Positions 34,858-43,467 of a stretch of 64,000 nt of DNA are shown here, piece by piece (the stretch's first letter is position 1; the number at the start of each line of letters is the position of its first letter). Position numbers and translations under genes: made by a program. The stretch is from contig NZ_CP139438.1 in assembly GCF_034258515.1 (NCBI RefSeq), positions 2,976,001-3,040,000 of the forward strand, written 5' to 3'. Origin of the DNA: Pseudarthrobacter oxydans. GTDB taxonomy: Bacteria; Actinomycetota; Actinomycetes; Actinomycetales; Micrococcaceae. The notes under the pieces are model-generated. The model made no database searches. It saw only the letters and a program-made list of their open reading frames with translations, and was not told the DNA's origin.

Positions 34858-36378
34858 GTGTCACACCATCGGCTGGCCCCCAATGTCCACGAGCACACCA
34901 ACGCACTCGAAGCGGCGCTGGGCGCGCTCCGGAGTGAGCTTGAGCTGCCGGGTGCCTACCCTGATGATGCCGTGAAGGACGCCGAGGCCGCCGTGTCCGC
35001 ATTGCAACTGCCGTCCCATGACCTGACTTTCGTTGAATTCATTACCATCGATCCGGCATCGTCCACCGACCTGGACCAGGCGCTGTTCATCGAGCGGGAC
35101 GGCAACGGCTACCACGTTCTCTATGCCATCGCCGACGTGCCGGCGTTTGTTACTCCCGGCGGCCCGCTGGACGCTGAGACGCGGCGTCGGGGACAGACTT
35201 TTTACACGCCGGACGGCCGCATACCGCTGCATCCCGAAGTCATCAGCGAGGGGGCGGGAAGCCTCCTGCCGGGACAGGACTGTTCCGCGTTCGTGTGGGA
35301 CTTCCGTCTTGACGTTGACGCGGAGGTCACGGCCGTGGCCGTGCGGCGTGCCCGGATGCGCAGCCGCACCAAGCTCAGCTACAAAGGCGCCCAGGCGGAA
35401 CTGGACGCCGGCAGCCCTTCCCCTGTGCTGCGCCTCCTTAAAGAGGTGGGGCTCAAGCGCGTGGAGCTGGAGCGCGCCCGGGAGGGTGCCAGCCTGAACA
35501 TGCCGGACCAGGAGATTGTCCAGCTTCCCGACGGCGGCTACCGGATTGCCGCCGCCCCGCAGCTGCCCGTGGAGGACTGGAACGCACAGATATCGCTGAT
35601 GACCGGCATGGCAGCCGCACAGCTCATGCTGGCCGGGAAAGTGGGCATCCTGCGCACCATGCCGGCCCCGGACGAGCGTTCCCTGAACCATTTCCGGCTG
35701 CAGACAGAGGCCCTCGGAAAGCCCTGGGACGGCGAAGTCAGTTACGGCGAATACCTCCGCAGCCTGGACCCCACCCATCCCCGCCAGCTCGCAATCCTCC
35801 ACTCCGCAGGGATGCTCTTCCGTGGGGCCGCCTATACGGCCTTTGACGGCACCGTCCCGGATGACGCCGTTCAGTCCGCCATCGGCGCCGCGTACGCCCA
35901 TACCACCGCCCCGCTTCGCCGCCTGGTGGACCGCTTCGTGCTGGTCACCTGCGAGGCCTTGAGCAATGGCGGCGAGGTGCCCGCGTGGGTGCGGGACGCC
36001 CTGCCGTCGCTTCCCGAGATCATGGCGGGCTCGGACCAGCTGGCGTCCCGGATGGAGCGAATGGCGCTGGACACGGTGGAGGCGGCACTGTTGATCAACC
36101 ACATCGGACAGGAGTTCGACGCGATCGTGATTTCAGGGTCGAAGCCCCAGAAGGAGAACGGGAACGGCGGCCTGAGCCGGAACGGCAACGGCAAGGGCAA
36201 AAACGGCAACGGCAAGAACGGCAACGGCGGCTCCGGGATCATCCAGATCGCCGAACCTGCAGTGACAGCGCGCTGCGCCGGTGAGTTGGAGGCCGGAACC
36301 AAGGTCCGGGTGCGCCTCATGTCCTCGGACATCGCTACCCGTGAAGTGCATTTCGAGCTGGTGCCGAAGGCGCCGTGA
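34858..36378 (+). CDS. RNB-domain ribonuclease
   Basis: RNase II/R-family exoribonuclease of 506 residues. The catalytic block is FITIDPASSTDLDQALF at about 60-76: three of the four conserved Asp residues are present, while the last position (Asp210 in E. coli RNase II) is Gln. YAHTTAPLRRLVDRFV is the conserved RNB C-terminal segment. No N-terminal cold-shock domains are evident. A low-complexity Asn-Gly-Lys tract occupies about residues 430-455. GTG 34858 is chosen: TACGCT ends seven bases before it and upstream sequence is thiE. It is probably monocistronic. Confidence 0.9.
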   Translation: MSHHRLAPNVHEHTNALEAALGALRSELELPGAYPDDAVKDAEAAVSALQLPSHDLTFVEFITIDPASSTDLDQALFIERDGNGYHVLYAIADVPAFVTPGGPLDAETRRRGQTFYTPDGRIPLHPEVISEGAGSLLPGQDCSAFVWDFRLDVDAEVTAVAVRRARMRSRTKLSYKGAQAELDAGSPSPVLRLLKEVGLKRVELERAREGASLNMPDQEIVQLPDGGYRIAAAPQLPVEDWNAQISLMTGMAAAQLMLAGKVGILRTMPAPDERSLNHFRLQTEALGKPWDGEVSYGEYLRSLDPTHPRQLAILHSAGMLFRGAAYTAFDGTVPDDAVQSAIGAAYAHTTAPLRRLVDRFVLVTCEALSNGGEVPAWVRDALPSLPEIMAGSDQLASRMERMALDTVEAALLINHIGQEFDAIVISGSKPQKENGNGGLSRNGNGKGKNGNGKNGNGGSGIIQIAEPAVTARCAGELEAGTKVRVRLMSSDIATREVHFELVPKAP

Positions 36379-36682
36379 CCCGGGGCGGTTTTGTGGCATA
36401 TCCGGCCCGCAGTGCGGGCAAAAGCCGGATTTCGGTGCCCTTGCGGCTAGACTGAAGAGGTAGAAATGGATGCCCGGTCGTTGATTTCCTTGATTTGAAA
36501 CCAACAAGCCCGCCCCTACGCGATCTTGAGAACCACCCGCTGGTCACCAGTGCCAGCATAAAGATAGCCCGCGATCGGCTTCCACTGGAATTGCTTGCGC
36601 GCCTGAGCGTGCTCCGGAACGGCCTGCCGGCCGGCCCGTTGAGCAGGCAGCGCCATTGCCCAAATGAATAAGGAAACTCCAC
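36379..36682. promoter_or_regulatory. Long leader/promoter region of the DEAD-box helicase
   Basis: No gene is seen in these 304 bp. At the 5' end a two-part hairpin (ATCCGGC...GCCGGAT enclosing CCGC...GCGG, 36400-36430) may end the RNB transcript. TAGACT at 36448-36453 is a candidate -10 of the form used at dapD/dapE. Transcription from it would leave a leader of about 220 nt before the helicase ATG, where GGAAAC precedes the start. Confidence 0.45.
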
Positions 36683-38371
36683 GTGAGTGAATTGCATACC
36701 CACCAGCTTCTGACGGACGACTCCGGCACCGAAACGCTTGAGCCCGAAGAAACCATCATCTCCGACGAGAAGCCGCACGAGATTGAGGAGAAGTCCTTCG
36801 CGGACTTCAACGTCCGCGCCGACATCGTGGAGTCCCTGGCCGACGCCGGCATTACCCACCCCTTCCCCATCCAGGCCATGACCCTGCCGGTTGCCCTCTC
36901 CGGACACGACATCATCGGCCAGGCCAAGACCGGCACAGGCAAGACCCTCGGCTTCGGCATCCCCGCCCTGCAGCGGGTAGTGGGCCGGGACGACGCCGGC
37001 TACGAAAAGCTTGCCGTCCCGGGTGCACCGCAGGCACTGGTCATCGTCCCCACCCGTGAACTGGCGGTGCAGGTGGCCAACGACCTGCAGACGGCATCCC
37101 GCAAGCGGAACGCACGCATCGCCACCATCTACGGCGGCCGGGCCTACGAGCCCCAGGTGGAAGCCCTGAAGAACGGCGTGGAAGTTGTGGTGGGTACCCC
37201 CGGGCGCCTCATCGACCTCTTCAAGCAGAAGCACCTGAGCCTGAAGAACGTCAAGGTCGTCATCCTGGACGAGGCCGACGAAATGCTTGACCTCGGCTTC
37301 CTGCCGGACGTCGAGACCCTGATCGCGGCCACGCCCGCGGTCCGCCAGACCCTGCTGTTCTCCGCCACCATGCCCGGCCCCGTCATTGCCATGGCCCGCC
37401 GCTACATGACCCAGCCCACCCACATCCGTGCTGCTGATCCGGATGATGAAGGCCTCACCAAGCGCGATATCCGCCAGCTGATCTACCGCGCGCACAGCAT
37501 GGACAAGATCGAGGTTGTCGCCCGCATCCTGCAGGCCCGCGGCCGCGGCCGGACCATCATCTTCACCAAGACCAAACGCACTGCCGCCAAGGTTGCCGAG
37601 GAACTCGTGGACCGGGGCTTCGCGGCCGCCGCCATCCACGGCGACCTCGGCCAGGGCGCCCGCGAGCAGGCCCTCCGGGCCTTCCGCAACAACAAGGTGG
37701 ACGTCCTGGTGGCAACCGACGTCGCCGCGCGCGGCATCGACGTCGACGACGTCACCCACGTCATCAACTACCAGTGCGTGGAAGACGAAAAAATCTACCT
37801 GCACCGCGTGGGCCGCACCGGCCGCGCCGGCAATAAGGGCACCGCTGTCACCTTCGTGGACTGGGACGACATGCCCCGCTGGGGACTGATCAACAAGGCC
37901 CTGGGCCTGAGCGTGCCGGAGCCTGTGGAGACCTACTCGTCTTCCCCGCACCTCTTTGAAGACCTGGACATTCCCGAGGGCACCAAAGGCCGGCTCCCGC
38001 GCGACAAGCGCACCCTGGCCGGAGTCGACGCCGAAGTCCTGGAAGACCTGGGCGAAACGGGCAAAAAGAACGCCCGCGGGGGCCGCGACGCCGGCAGTTC
38101 CCGCGACCGCGACGGCCGGGGACGCGACAGCCGGGACCGCGGCGCCAAGCGCGAAGGCGGGCGCAGCGGCGACTCCGCTGCCCGCACAGGTGAGCGCCGC
38201 CGTCGTACGCCCGATTCAGCAGCAGCACCCGCTGCTGCCGGTGAGGCTCCGGCAGCTACCGAGACAGAGCAGCCCTCCCGCACCCGCCGCCCCCGCACGC
38301 GCACCCGCCGCCGCAACGGCGAGGTAGTGGGCGCCGACAAGGCCACGCAGCCCGGCAGCACCGAGGCCTAA
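36683..38371 (+). CDS. DEAD-box RNA helicase (RhlE/CsdA-like)
   Basis: ATP-dependent RNA helicase of 562 residues. The Q motif is FPIQAMTLP, Walker A AKTGTGKT is at 81-88, motif II is LDEADEMLDLGF, motif III is SAT, and HRVGRTGRAGNKG is motif VI. The last ~130 residues are a basic Arg/Gly/Asp-rich tail (RDRDGRGRDSRDRG...RRPRTRTRRRNG) typical of RNA-binding extensions. An acidic stretch of ~35 residues precedes the Q motif. It follows a long untranslated leader and is followed after eight bases by the DNA methyltransferase gene. Expected role: RNA remodelling or ribosome assembly, possibly at low temperature. Confidence 0.92.
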   Translation: MSELHTHQLLTDDSGTETLEPEETIISDEKPHEIEEKSFADFNVRADIVESLADAGITHPFPIQAMTLPVALSGHDIIGQAKTGTGKTLGFGIPALQRVVGRDDAGYEKLAVPGAPQALVIVPTRELAVQVANDLQTASRKRNARIATIYGGRAYEPQVEALKNGVEVVVGTPGRLIDLFKQKHLSLKNVKVVILDEADEMLDLGFLPDVETLIAATPAVRQTLLFSATMPGPVIAMARRYMTQPTHIRAADPDDEGLTKRDIRQLIYRAHSMDKIEVVARILQARGRGRTIIFTKTKRTAAKVAEELVDRGFAAAAIHGDLGQGAREQALRAFRNNKVDVLVATDVAARGIDVDDVTHVINYQCVEDEKIYLHRVGRTGRAGNKGTAVTFVDWDDMPRWGLINKALGLSVPEPVETYSSSPHLFEDLDIPEGTKGRLPRDKRTLAGVDAEVLEDLGETGKKNARGGRDAGSSRDRDGRGRDSRDRGAKREGGRSGDSAARTGERRRRTPDSAAAPAAAGEAPAATETEQPSRTRRPRTRTRRRNGEVVGADKATQPGSTEA

Positions 38372-38379
38372 AACCCTCC

Positions 38380-39294
38380 ATGACTGACACTGTCTGGGCG
38401 CCGGACGGCAGCAGCCTGGTGGTCCACGCGGACAACGCGGACTTCCTTCCCTCGCTGCCGGACGGCGCCTTCACACTGATATACGTGGATCCGCCGTTCA
38501 ACACCGGCCGGGCCCAACGGCGCCAGCAGACCACCATGGTGGCCAATGCGGAAGGCGCCGGCGACCGCGTCGGATTCAAGGGGCGCTCCTACGACACCAT
38601 CAAGGGCGCGCTCCACCGGTATGACGACGCGTTCAGCGACTACTGGTCCTTCCTGGAGCCCCGGCTCGTGGAAGCGTGGCGCCTGCTGGCCGATGACGGC
38701 ACCCTCTACCTGCACCTCGACTACCGCGAGGTGCACTACGCCAAAGTGATGCTGGACGCCATCTTTGGCCGCGAGTGCTTCCTGAACGAGATCATCTGGG
38801 CCTACGACTACGGAGCCCGCGCCAAGAACCGCTGGCCCACCAAGCACGACAACATCCTGGTGTACGTCAAGAACCCGGCGAAGTACCACTTCGACAGCGC
38901 GGAGGTGGACCGCGAGCCGTACATGGCACCGGGCCTTGTGACGCCCGCCAAGCGCGAACTGGGGAAACTGCCCACCGACGTCTGGTGGCACACCATCGTC
39001 TCCCCCACCGGCAAGGAGAAAACCGGATACCCGACGCAAAAGCCCGAGGGCCTGGTCCGCCGGGTGGTTGCCGCCTCAAGCAGGCCCGGAGACTGGTGCC
39101 TGGACTTCTTTGCCGGCTCCGGGACCCTGGGTGCAGTGGCGGCCAAGATGGACCGGAAGTTCGTGTGCGTGGACCAGAACCAGCCGGCGATCGACATCAT
39201 GGCCAGGCGCCTGGGTGCCCACGCGGAGCTCACCGCGTTTCCGCCCAACCAGGTAGCGCCAAGTGTCGTTTTGACCCAGCAAAACGACACTTAG
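38380..39294 (+). CDS. Solitary beta-class DNA methyltransferase
   Basis: SAM-dependent amino-methyltransferase (N6-adenine or N4-cytosine) of 304 residues. The catalytic motif DPPF is at 37-40 and precedes the SAM motif FFAGSGT at 243-249, the beta-class order. KTGYPTQKPEGLVRRVV is motif X and YVDPPFNTG favours N6-adenine. No restriction endonuclease or specificity gene is adjacent, so it looks like an orphan methylase, perhaps regulatory. It starts eight bases after the helicase gene. The last 12 residues (APSVVLTQQNDT) are encoded by an intergenic-type palindrome (39256-39297), so the native C-terminus may have been replaced. Confidence 0.9.
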   Translation: MTDTVWAPDGSSLVVHADNADFLPSLPDGAFTLIYVDPPFNTGRAQRRQQTTMVANAEGAGDRVGFKGRSYDTIKGALHRYDDAFSDYWSFLEPRLVEAWRLLADDGTLYLHLDYREVHYAKVMLDAIFGRECFLNEIIWAYDYGARAKNRWPTKHDNILVYVKNPAKYHFDSAEVDREPYMAPGLVTPAKRELGKLPTDVWWHTIVSPTGKEKTGYPTQKPEGLVRRVVAASSRPGDWCLDFFAGSGTLGAVAAKMDRKFVCVDQNQPAIDIMARRLGAHAELTAFPPNQVAPSVVLTQQNDT

Positions 39295-39297
39295 CGC
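39256..39297. repeat. Palindromic element overlapping the methyltransferase 3' end
   Basis: 18-bp arms (39256-39273 and 39280-39297, one mismatch) around a 6-base loop ACCCAG. The core TGTCGTTTTG is shared with the element at 61424-61487. The stop codon TAG at 39292-39294 lies within the right arm. Confidence 0.85.
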
Positions 39298-39320
39298 GAC
39301 TTACTTCACCCTCACCGGCT

Positions 39321-39689
39321 TTACGGGCAGCCCTCCATCAACTGGATCCCGTGGTCCGTCTGCCGGCTCACGAGTACTGACCCCTGGGAATCGCAGATTG
39401 CATTGACGAGTAGGGCATGGCCTTCGCCGCCCTGGAAGTTGCCCTTCTCGCCGGGCAGGCCGAACCCCTGGACTGTTCCGGGCGGGACAAATGCCCAGAC
39501 TTCCGGAGCACCCTCGAAGACACTGGGAAGCCAGGCCCAGTTCCCGTTCAAAATAGGTCCGTCAGTACAGGTGGACCCGCACGCGGCAGGCGGCCGGCTG
39601 ACGTTGATACAGTCAAGCGCGTTGGCTGCTGCGGGAACGAACAAAAAGGCTGTGGCTAGGCCGGCCGCAGCAAGGGACTTTTTCAGCAT
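39321..39689 (-). CDS. Small secreted cysteine-containing protein
   Basis: Not recognised. The precursor is 122 residues: LKKSLAAAGLATAFLFVPAAANA is a clear signal peptide with an ANA cleavage site, leaving a ~98-residue mature protein. The mature part has five Cys (DC, AACGSTC, ICDSQ, EGCP) and is Gly/Pro/Trp-rich, with no domain I know. GGAGAG lies four bases before ATG 39689; upstream in-frame ATGs lack a ribosome site and would bury the signal peptide. It lies between convergent and co-directional housekeeping genes with its own spacing. Confidence 0.75.
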   Translation of the reverse strand: MLKKSLAAAGLATAFLFVPAAANALDCINVSRPPAACGSTCTDGPILNGNWAWLPSVFEGAPEVWAFVPPGTVQGFGLPGEKGNFQGGEGHALLVNAICDSQGSVLVSRQTDHGIQLMEGCP

Positions 39690-39805
39690 CGATCTCTCCG
39701 TCATCAGTTGGTAGTGACTCGATGAGACCTGGACCGGCTGGCGCCGCTCCCCCAGTACGCGCAAGGTTACTCGGCCCTGCCTGCTAGTCAATGCGTGGGA
39801 GCAAG

Positions 39806-40660
39806 TTACTTCCCCGCGCGCACGACCTTGGTGCCCGTCCCGAGTTCCTCGATCCGGGCGAGGACGTCCGGTGAGGTGAGGTTTTCCCCCAGCACGTTGG
39901 GCTTGCCGGTGCCGTGGTAGTCCGAGGAACCGGTAATCAGCAGGTCATGCTTGGCCGCCAGCCGCCGCAGGAAGCCGCGCCCCTCCTCCGGGTTGTCCCG
40001 GTGGTCGATTTCCAGGCCCGCCAGGCCGGCGTCGATCATTTCCTGGTAGACGCGCTCCCCCACGATGCGTCCCCGGGAGGACGCCACGGGGTGGGCGAAG
40101 ACCGGGACGCCGCCGGCGGCGCGGACCAGTTCGACGGCGATGGCCGGCGCGGGTGCGTAGTGCTGGATGAAGTAGCGCGACCGTGAGGTCAGGATGGAGG
40201 CAAAGGCCTCCGAACGGTCCTCCACGACGCCGGCAGCCACGAGGGCGTCTGCGATGTGGGGCCGGCCGAGGGTGGCGCCGGGGGCCACATGATGGATGAC
40301 GTCGTCCCAGGTGAGGGGGTAGTCCTCGGCAAGGAGGGTGACCATCCGCTCGGCGCGGGTGTGCCGGGCGTCCTTGGCCTTGGTGATTTCCTCAAGGAGC
40401 CCCGGATGCTTCGGATCGTGAAGGTAGCTCAGGAGGTGCACGCTGATGCCCTCCTCCGTCCGGCAGGAAACCTCCATCCCGGGTACCAGGGCAACACCGT
40501 GTTCAACAGCTGCCAGGGAGGCTTCGTCCCAGCCGGCAGTGGAGTCATGGTCCGTCAGCGCTATCACGTCCAGGCCGGCGCGGGCAGCGGATGCCATGAC
40601 GTCTGCCGGATTCTCGGTACCGTCGGAAACATTGGAGTGGGCATGCAGGTCGATCCTCAC
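39806..40660 (-). CDS. PHP-domain phosphoesterase
   Basis: PHP metal-dependent phosphoesterase of 284 residues. N-terminal metal motif IDLHAHSNVSDG and LTDHDSTAGWDEA, central EVSCRTEEGISVHLLSY, C-terminal SSDYHGTGK are all present. It resembles the YciV/TrpH group (3',5'-nucleotide phosphatase or 5'-3' RNase activity in characterised members). GTG 40660 is chosen: TACTCT ends six bases before it, a leaderless signature, and upstream sequence is not homologous. Divergent from aminopeptidase P. Confidence 0.88.
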   Translation of the reverse strand: MRIDLHAHSNVSDGTENPADVMASAARAGLDVIALTDHDSTAGWDEASLAAVEHGVALVPGMEVSCRTEEGISVHLLSYLHDPKHPGLLEEITKAKDARHTRAERMVTLLAEDYPLTWDDVIHHVAPGATLGRPHIADALVAAGVVEDRSEAFASILTSRSRYFIQHYAPAPAIAVELVRAAGGVPVFAHPVASSRGRIVGERVYQEMIDAGLAGLEIDHRDNPEEGRGFLRRLAAKHDLLITGSSDYHGTGKPNVLGENLTSPDVLARIEELGTGTKVVRAGK

Positions 40661-40799
40661 CTGTCCAGAGTAGTTGACCTTGAGTTCACCCCGCGTATGC
40701 CCTGCTGCAACCCACGTCGGCGGACACGCCCCGGCAGAACCAGCCCGGCCGGTGGTCCGCCTGTTCGCGCAGCCGCGGAGCTGGTGAGACGATGGTGCC
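40661..40799. promoter_or_regulatory. Divergent PHP / aminopeptidase P promoter region
   Basis: TACTCT (minus, 40672-40667) sits six bases before the PHP GTG. On the plus strand GACGAT (40788-40793) sits six bases before the aminopeptidase GTG, a weaker hexamer at the same spacing. Confidence 0.45.
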
Positions 40800-42386
40800 G
40801 TGAACGATGCCGAAAACACCCCTAACTCTGCTTCCCAGCCCTTGGACGAGCGCGTCAACAACCGCTCCCAGCGGCCCAGTTCCGACGCCTTCAAGGCCTT
40901 CATGGCCAGCAACTGGGCGCCCTCCCGCCAGGAACTCCCCGAGCGCGACGCCGTGGCCGGTTACGCCGCGGCCCGGCGCAAGGCCATCTCCAGCCAGTTC
41001 AAAGGTGAACGCCTGCTTATCCCCGCGGGCCCGCTGAAGGTCCGCTCCAACGACTGCGACTACCGTTTCCGCCCCCACTCCGGTTTTGCGCACCTCACCG
41101 GCCTGGGCCTGGACCACGAGCCTGACGCGGTGCTGATCCTGGAGCCGGTGGAGGAAGGGAAAGGCGACGACGGCGGCAACCACCGTGCCACGCTGTACTT
41201 CCGGCCCTTGGCCGGGCGGGACACAGAGCAGTTCTATGCAGACTCCCGGTCGGGTGAATTCTGGATTGGCGCCCGCCCCACGCTGGCCGAGTTCGAGGCA
41301 CGCCTGGGCCTTGCGACGGCACACATCGACCAGCTCGAGACGGCAATCACCAAGGATGTGGGCGCCCCGGAGATCGGCGGCATTTCCATCCGCCTGGTCC
41401 GGAAAGTGGACGAAAACATCGACGCGCTGGTGGACACCGCCCGCTACAACACGGCAAAGGACCCGGAGAACCTGGACCTCGAGGTCCTCGATGCCCTCGA
41501 CGAAAAGCTAAGCGAAGCCCTGTCCGAACTGCGCCTGCTGAAGGACAGCTGGGAGATTGAGCAGATGAAACTCGCGGTGGCCGCCACCGTTGAAGGTTTC
41601 GAGGAAGTGGTCAAGGTCCTTCCCCGCGCCCTCACTCATGCCCGCGGTGAACGGGTGGTGGAAGGGGCGTTCTTCGCCCGTGCGCGCGAAGTCGGGAATG
41701 AGCTGGGGTACGACACCATCGCCGCCTCCGGCAACAACGCAACCGTGCTGCACTGGACGCGCAACACCGGGAAGATCCACGCCGGCGAGCTCCTCCTCCT
41801 GGACGCCGGAGTGGAAGCAGATTCCCTGTACACGGCAGACATCACCCGGACCCTTCCCGCCAGTGGCGTGTTCAGTGACATCCAGCGCAAGGTCTACGAA
41901 GCGGTGCTGGATGCTGCCGACGCCGGGTTTGCCGCCGCGCAGCCCGGCGCGAAGTTCCGCGACATCCACACAGCGGCAACCACGGTGCTGGCTGAGCGGC
42001 TTGCCGAGTGGGGACTCCTGCCGGTCACGGTAAAGGAAGCCATCAGCCCCGAGGGCCAGCAGCACCGCCGGTGGATGCCGCACGGCACCAGCCACCATCT
42101 GGGGCTCGATGTCCACGACTGCGCCCAGGCCAAGCGTGAACTCTACCTTGACGGCATCCTCACGGAAGGCATGGTGTTCACTATCGAACCCGGCCTGTAC
42201 TTCAAGAACGAGGACCTCGCCATTCCGGAGGAATACCGCGGGATCGGCGTCCGCATCGAGGACGACATCCTGATGACGGCCGACGGGCCGGTCAACCTAA
42301 GCGCCGCCCTGCCGCGCAAGGCCGGGGACGTGGAGGACTGGATGGCCGGGATCTACCGTGAAGCCGAGGGAACCAAAGAGTCCTAG
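40800..42386 (+). CDS. Aminopeptidase P family metallopeptidase (Xaa-Pro aminopeptidase)
   Basis: M24B peptidase of 528 residues with an N-terminal AMP_N domain and a C-terminal pita-bread fold. Metal ligands are visible in LLLDAGVEADSLYTADITRT (two Asp), HGTSHHLGLDVHD (His), FTIEPGLYF (Glu) and IRIEDDIL (Glu). It would remove N-terminal residues preceding proline. GTG 40800 gives a sensible N-terminus; the first ~35 residues are a non-conserved extension. A strong terminator follows 11 bases after the stop. Confidence 0.93.
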   Translation: MNDAENTPNSASQPLDERVNNRSQRPSSDAFKAFMASNWAPSRQELPERDAVAGYAAARRKAISSQFKGERLLIPAGPLKVRSNDCDYRFRPHSGFAHLTGLGLDHEPDAVLILEPVEEGKGDDGGNHRATLYFRPLAGRDTEQFYADSRSGEFWIGARPTLAEFEARLGLATAHIDQLETAITKDVGAPEIGGISIRLVRKVDENIDALVDTARYNTAKDPENLDLEVLDALDEKLSEALSELRLLKDSWEIEQMKLAVAATVEGFEEVVKVLPRALTHARGERVVEGAFFARAREVGNELGYDTIAASGNNATVLHWTRNTGKIHAGELLLLDAGVEADSLYTADITRTLPASGVFSDIQRKVYEAVLDAADAGFAAAQPGAKFRDIHTAATTVLAERLAEWGLLPVTVKEAISPEGQQHRRWMPHGTSHHLGLDVHDCAQAKRELYLDGILTEGMVFTIEPGLYFKNEDLAIPEEYRGIGVRIEDDILMTADGPVNLSAALPRKAGDVEDWMAGIYREAEGTKES

Positions 42387-42397
42387 CCGGACAACAG

Positions 42398-42438
42398 AAA
42401 GCGGGGCTACCGGAGGAATTTTCCGGTAGCCCCGCTTT
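42398..42438. terminator. Bidirectional terminator after aminopeptidase P
   Basis: Perfect 17-bp stem (42398-42414 and 42422-42438), 7-base loop, GC core GCGGGGCTACCGG with AAA/TTTT flanks, between convergent genes. Confidence 0.93.
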
Positions 42439-42484
42439 TGCCTGTGGCGCCGGCGTTTGCCTGTGGCACCAAGTCGGCCGTTCG

Positions 42485-43390
42485 CTACTGCCGCCCCTCG
42501 CCCGGGTGCTGCTGTTTGTCTGCGTCTTGCTGCCCGTCAGCGGGTTGCCCGTGATCCCCGTGCTGGTCGTCTTGGGGCTGGGCGGTCCCGGCAGCGGGAC
42601 CCTGCGGCAGCCGGACACCATATTGGGGCCGGCCGTCCGGCAGGTCCGGGTACCGGACAGCACGTGCCGGGGCCGGCTGCTCCTGGACGGCAGCGTCCTG
42701 GCGCGGCCCGGCCCCGGCGTGGTCACCGGCCTGCTCCTGCGCGGATGAACCTGCGGAAGACTGGCCATAGGGGTCACTCCATCCCGAGGGACGGGCGGGC
42801 GCCTGGCCCGGCTGCGGGGGCTGGTAGGGCTGGCCCTGGAAGTCACGCTGGGTGTACGGTCCCCCGCCGGCCGCCGCGTCCGAGCGCGTCATGGGCAGCT
42901 GCTGAAGGAGCCGGCGCGCCTCGTGTGCGGCTTCCGGCGACACCACGACGTCGTAGCTGGTGGCCACCACCTGGCTGGTGGAGGTGAAGTCGCGCTTGCC
43001 CCGCTGCATGGCGTAGGTGACGATGCCGAAGAGCATAAAGAACGCCGCGCCCATCAGCACCGACGTGAGGATGGAGAAGTACCCCGGTGACGGTGCGAAG
43101 AAGGAGAGCATGACGCCAACGAACAGGCCGAACCACATGCCGCTCAGCGCTCCGGACAGGGCAACCCGGGGATAGCTCAGGCGCCCGGTAACCCGCTCCA
43201 CCATCTTCAGCTCGTTGCCCACGATGGACACCATGTGCACGGGGAACTGCTGGTCCGCGAGGTAATCCACGGCCTTCTGGGCATCCAGGTAGGAGGTGTA
43301 GGAACCCACGGTGTCGCCGACGGGAACGGCCCGGGACTCGTCCATTCCGCCGGGCCCGCCGGCCTTGGGAGCACCAAATATGTTTGCCAT
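42485..43390 (-). CDS. General-stress-protein (17M-like) membrane protein with Gln/Pro-rich tail
   Basis: Protein of 301 residues. Residues ~25-75 (SYTSYLDAQKAVDYLADQQFPVHMVSIVGNEL) resemble the general stress protein 17M/YflT domain. Two hydrophobic spans follow at about 85-130 (ALSGALSGMWFGLFVGVML; LTSVLMGAAFFMLFGIVTYAM), then SYDVVVSPEAAHEARRLL. The last ~130 residues are Gln/Pro/Gly low complexity. The ATG at 43390 has GGGGGT just upstream. It is divergent from the MgtE-N/CBS gene with 77 bp between them. Role inferred as stress-related; no enzyme motif. Confidence 0.75.
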   Translation of the reverse strand: MANIFGAPKAGGPGGMDESRAVPVGDTVGSYTSYLDAQKAVDYLADQQFPVHMVSIVGNELKMVERVTGRLSYPRVALSGALSGMWFGLFVGVMLSFFAPSPGYFSILTSVLMGAAFFMLFGIVTYAMQRGKRDFTSTSQVVATSYDVVVSPEAAHEARRLLQQLPMTRSDAAAGGGPYTQRDFQGQPYQPPQPGQAPARPSGWSDPYGQSSAGSSAQEQAGDHAGAGPRQDAAVQEQPAPARAVRYPDLPDGRPQYGVRLPQGPAAGTAQPQDDQHGDHGQPADGQQDADKQQHPGEGRQ

Positions 43391-43467
43391 ACCCCCATTC
43401 TTGCCCATGCGCATGTGTGCTGCCTGTAAATTCAGCTAAAAGAGAGCAGACTCGGTAGCCTGTAGGA

